A stretch of DNA of 32,133 nucleotides. Origin: CAZMXP01 sp964570285 (GTDB taxonomy: Bacteria > Planctomycetota > PLA2). Position 1 is the first letter of the stretch, and every line of letters begins with the position of its first letter. The notes under the pieces were generated by a model. That model was not told the origin of the DNA, made no database searches, and saw only the letters and a program-made list of their open reading frames with translations. Made by a program: the position numbers and the translations under genes. Where the stretch lies: NCBI GenBank assembly GCA_964570285.1, contig CAZMXP010000056.1:1-32133 (forward strand), read 5' to 3'. Positions 31,287 to 32,133 of this stretch are shown here, one piece after another.

Positions 31287-32133
31287 ATGAGAGTGTGCGA
31301 GCGAGTTGTGATTTCCGTCGCGGCGCTGCTTCTCGGCGGCCTGATGATGGCTCCCGAGGTCCGGGCGCACGGCGGGTCGTTCCGCGGCCCGAACGGGGCC
31401 GTCCCCCCGGGGCTGCGCGAGCCGAGCGATGCGGAGCCCCCGCCCCCCCCGCCGTCCGATCCCGGCCCCCCGGCCGGGCCGATCACCCCCGCCGATCCGG
31501 CTCCGGGAAGCCCGATCCCGCCTCCCGAGACCGGCCATGAGGCTCCGTCCGAAAACGGCGCGCCGCCGCCCGGTCACGGCCCCACGCAGGGCGCGAAACC
31601 GAGGGCGAGCACGAAGCCGCTCACGTTCGAGTCGTGGCGCTTCTGGTGGGCGTACAACAGCGACGACATCCTGAGTCTCAAGTCCCACATCTACTCGACC
31701 AAGACGGCGTCCGCGTCGGCGATCTGGTTCACGTCGAGGGAGAACGAGCAGAACCGCCGCAACCCGCTGCGCCCGACGGAGCGCGCCATCACGACGACGA
31801 TCATCCCCGCGCTGCTCCGCTCGCTCGAGCGCAAGGACGACCACGAGGACATCCACGGAGGCGCGATCGTCGCGCTGGGCAAGGTCGGCACCGCGAACTA
31901 CACGCAGCTCTTCCGCGACGCGACCTTCAACGAATACAAGAACTCCAAGGGTCAGAAGTTCGACCTCGGCTTGCAGGCCACCGAGTCGGCGGCGCTCGCC
32001 CTCGGGCTGCTCCCGAGCCTCTCCGACAAGGAGAAGGAGGGCGTCCGCAACGCGCTGCTCGAGATCGTGCAGAGCGGCAAGCTCCGGCCGCGCGAGCGCG
32101 CCTGGGCGGCGGTGAGCCTCGGCCTCCAGCGGG
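31287..32133 (+). CDS. Secreted protein with 'AHGG-FRGP-G-VPPGLREPSD' N-terminus and helical repeats (3' end outside window)
   Basis: The visible 282 residues begin with a signal peptide (MRVCERVVISVAALLLGGLM, cleaved after EVRA). HGGSFRGPNGAVPPGLREPS follows and then a ~65-residue Pro-rich linker. A globular part opens with TFESWRFWWAYNSDDILSLK, and after it come helical pairs such as IPALLRSLERKDDHEDIHGG, AIVALGKVG, ESAALALGLLPSLSDKEKEG and RERAWAAVSLGLQ. These look like HEAT or armadillo-type repeats. I recall similar 'WxFWWxxNxDxxLxLK' secreted proteins in planctomycetes. The ATG at 31287 has an AGGGAGG ribosome-binding site four bases upstream. The frame is open at the window edge. Its N-terminal motif recurs in the protein at 19906 and within the giant protein's linker. 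Confidence 0.8.
   Translation, partial: MRVCERVVISVAALLLGGLMMAPEVRAHGGSFRGPNGAVPPGLREPSDAEPPPPPPSDPGPPAGPITPADPAPGSPIPPPETGHEAPSENGAPPPGHGPTQGAKPRASTKPLTFESWRFWWAYNSDDILSLKSHIYSTKTASASAIWFTSRENEQNRRNPLRPTERAITTTIIPALLRSLERKDDHEDIHGGAIVALGKVGTANYTQLFRDATFNEYKNSKGQKFDLGLQATESAALALGLLPSLSDKEKEGVRNALLEIVQSGKLRPRERAWAAVSLGLQR

Overview
The window is a very GC-rich bacterial chromosome segment with tightly packed genes. No rRNA, tRNA, CRISPR array or phage module is visible. The best fit is a Planctomycetota-like bacterium. The reasons are giant secreted proteins built on a recurring '(V)xVPY...FLPxxEY/F' N-terminal signature, secreted proteins that begin with 'AHGG-FRGP-G-VPPG-REPSD', a GNDxY-repeat protein fused to HEAT-like repeats, and a DUF3299 protein. 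This assignment comes from remembered family distributions, not from a search.

Layout. (1) 1-288: the decayed 5' end of a pstS-like gene at the window edge. (2) 289-6258: a GT2 cellulose-synthase-like glycosyltransferase on the minus strand, divergent from a tight plus-strand operon of queA, ligA and a GH3-family adenylating enzyme. (3) 6259-9237: a short accessory island with a dispersed ~190-bp repeat (R1), a Phd/PIN (VapBC-type) module, a six-helix membrane protein, a HepT/MntA module, and two broken 3' ends related to that membrane protein. (4) 9238-28712: a ~19.5-kb run of minus-strand genes. In transcription order these are thiE, an RsmB-like m5C methyltransferase, a GNDxY/HEAT protein, a large carboxypeptidase-regulatory-repeat protein, a secreted 'AHGG' protein, a small TA-like pair whose nucleotidyltransferase has lost its middle, and two overlapping genes. 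Those two encode three paralogous extracytoplasmic units, two of them fused into one 2347-residue chain. (5) 28740-29276: a small plus-strand gene with a sigma-region-4-like C-terminus. (6) 29269-30440: a minus-strand pair, a His-rich lipoprotein and a DUF3299 protein. (7) 30441-31286: a gene-free stretch with a second R1 copy and a diverged third copy of its hairpin core. (8) 31287-end: the start of another secreted 'AHGG...VPPGLREPSD' protein with helical repeats.

How it may work together. The striking content is the exported set in regions 4 and 8. The giant three-unit system, the carboxypeptidase-regulatory-repeat protein, the GNDxY solenoid and the proline-rich 'REPSD' proteins all carry export signals, and most are encoded on one strand with short gaps. 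Three of them share one proline-rich motif, which suggests a common surface or periplasmic assembly. None has a function I can name with confidence. Many junctions are 4-nt stop/start overlaps (ATGA, GTGA, TTGA), so translational coupling and non-ATG starts are common.
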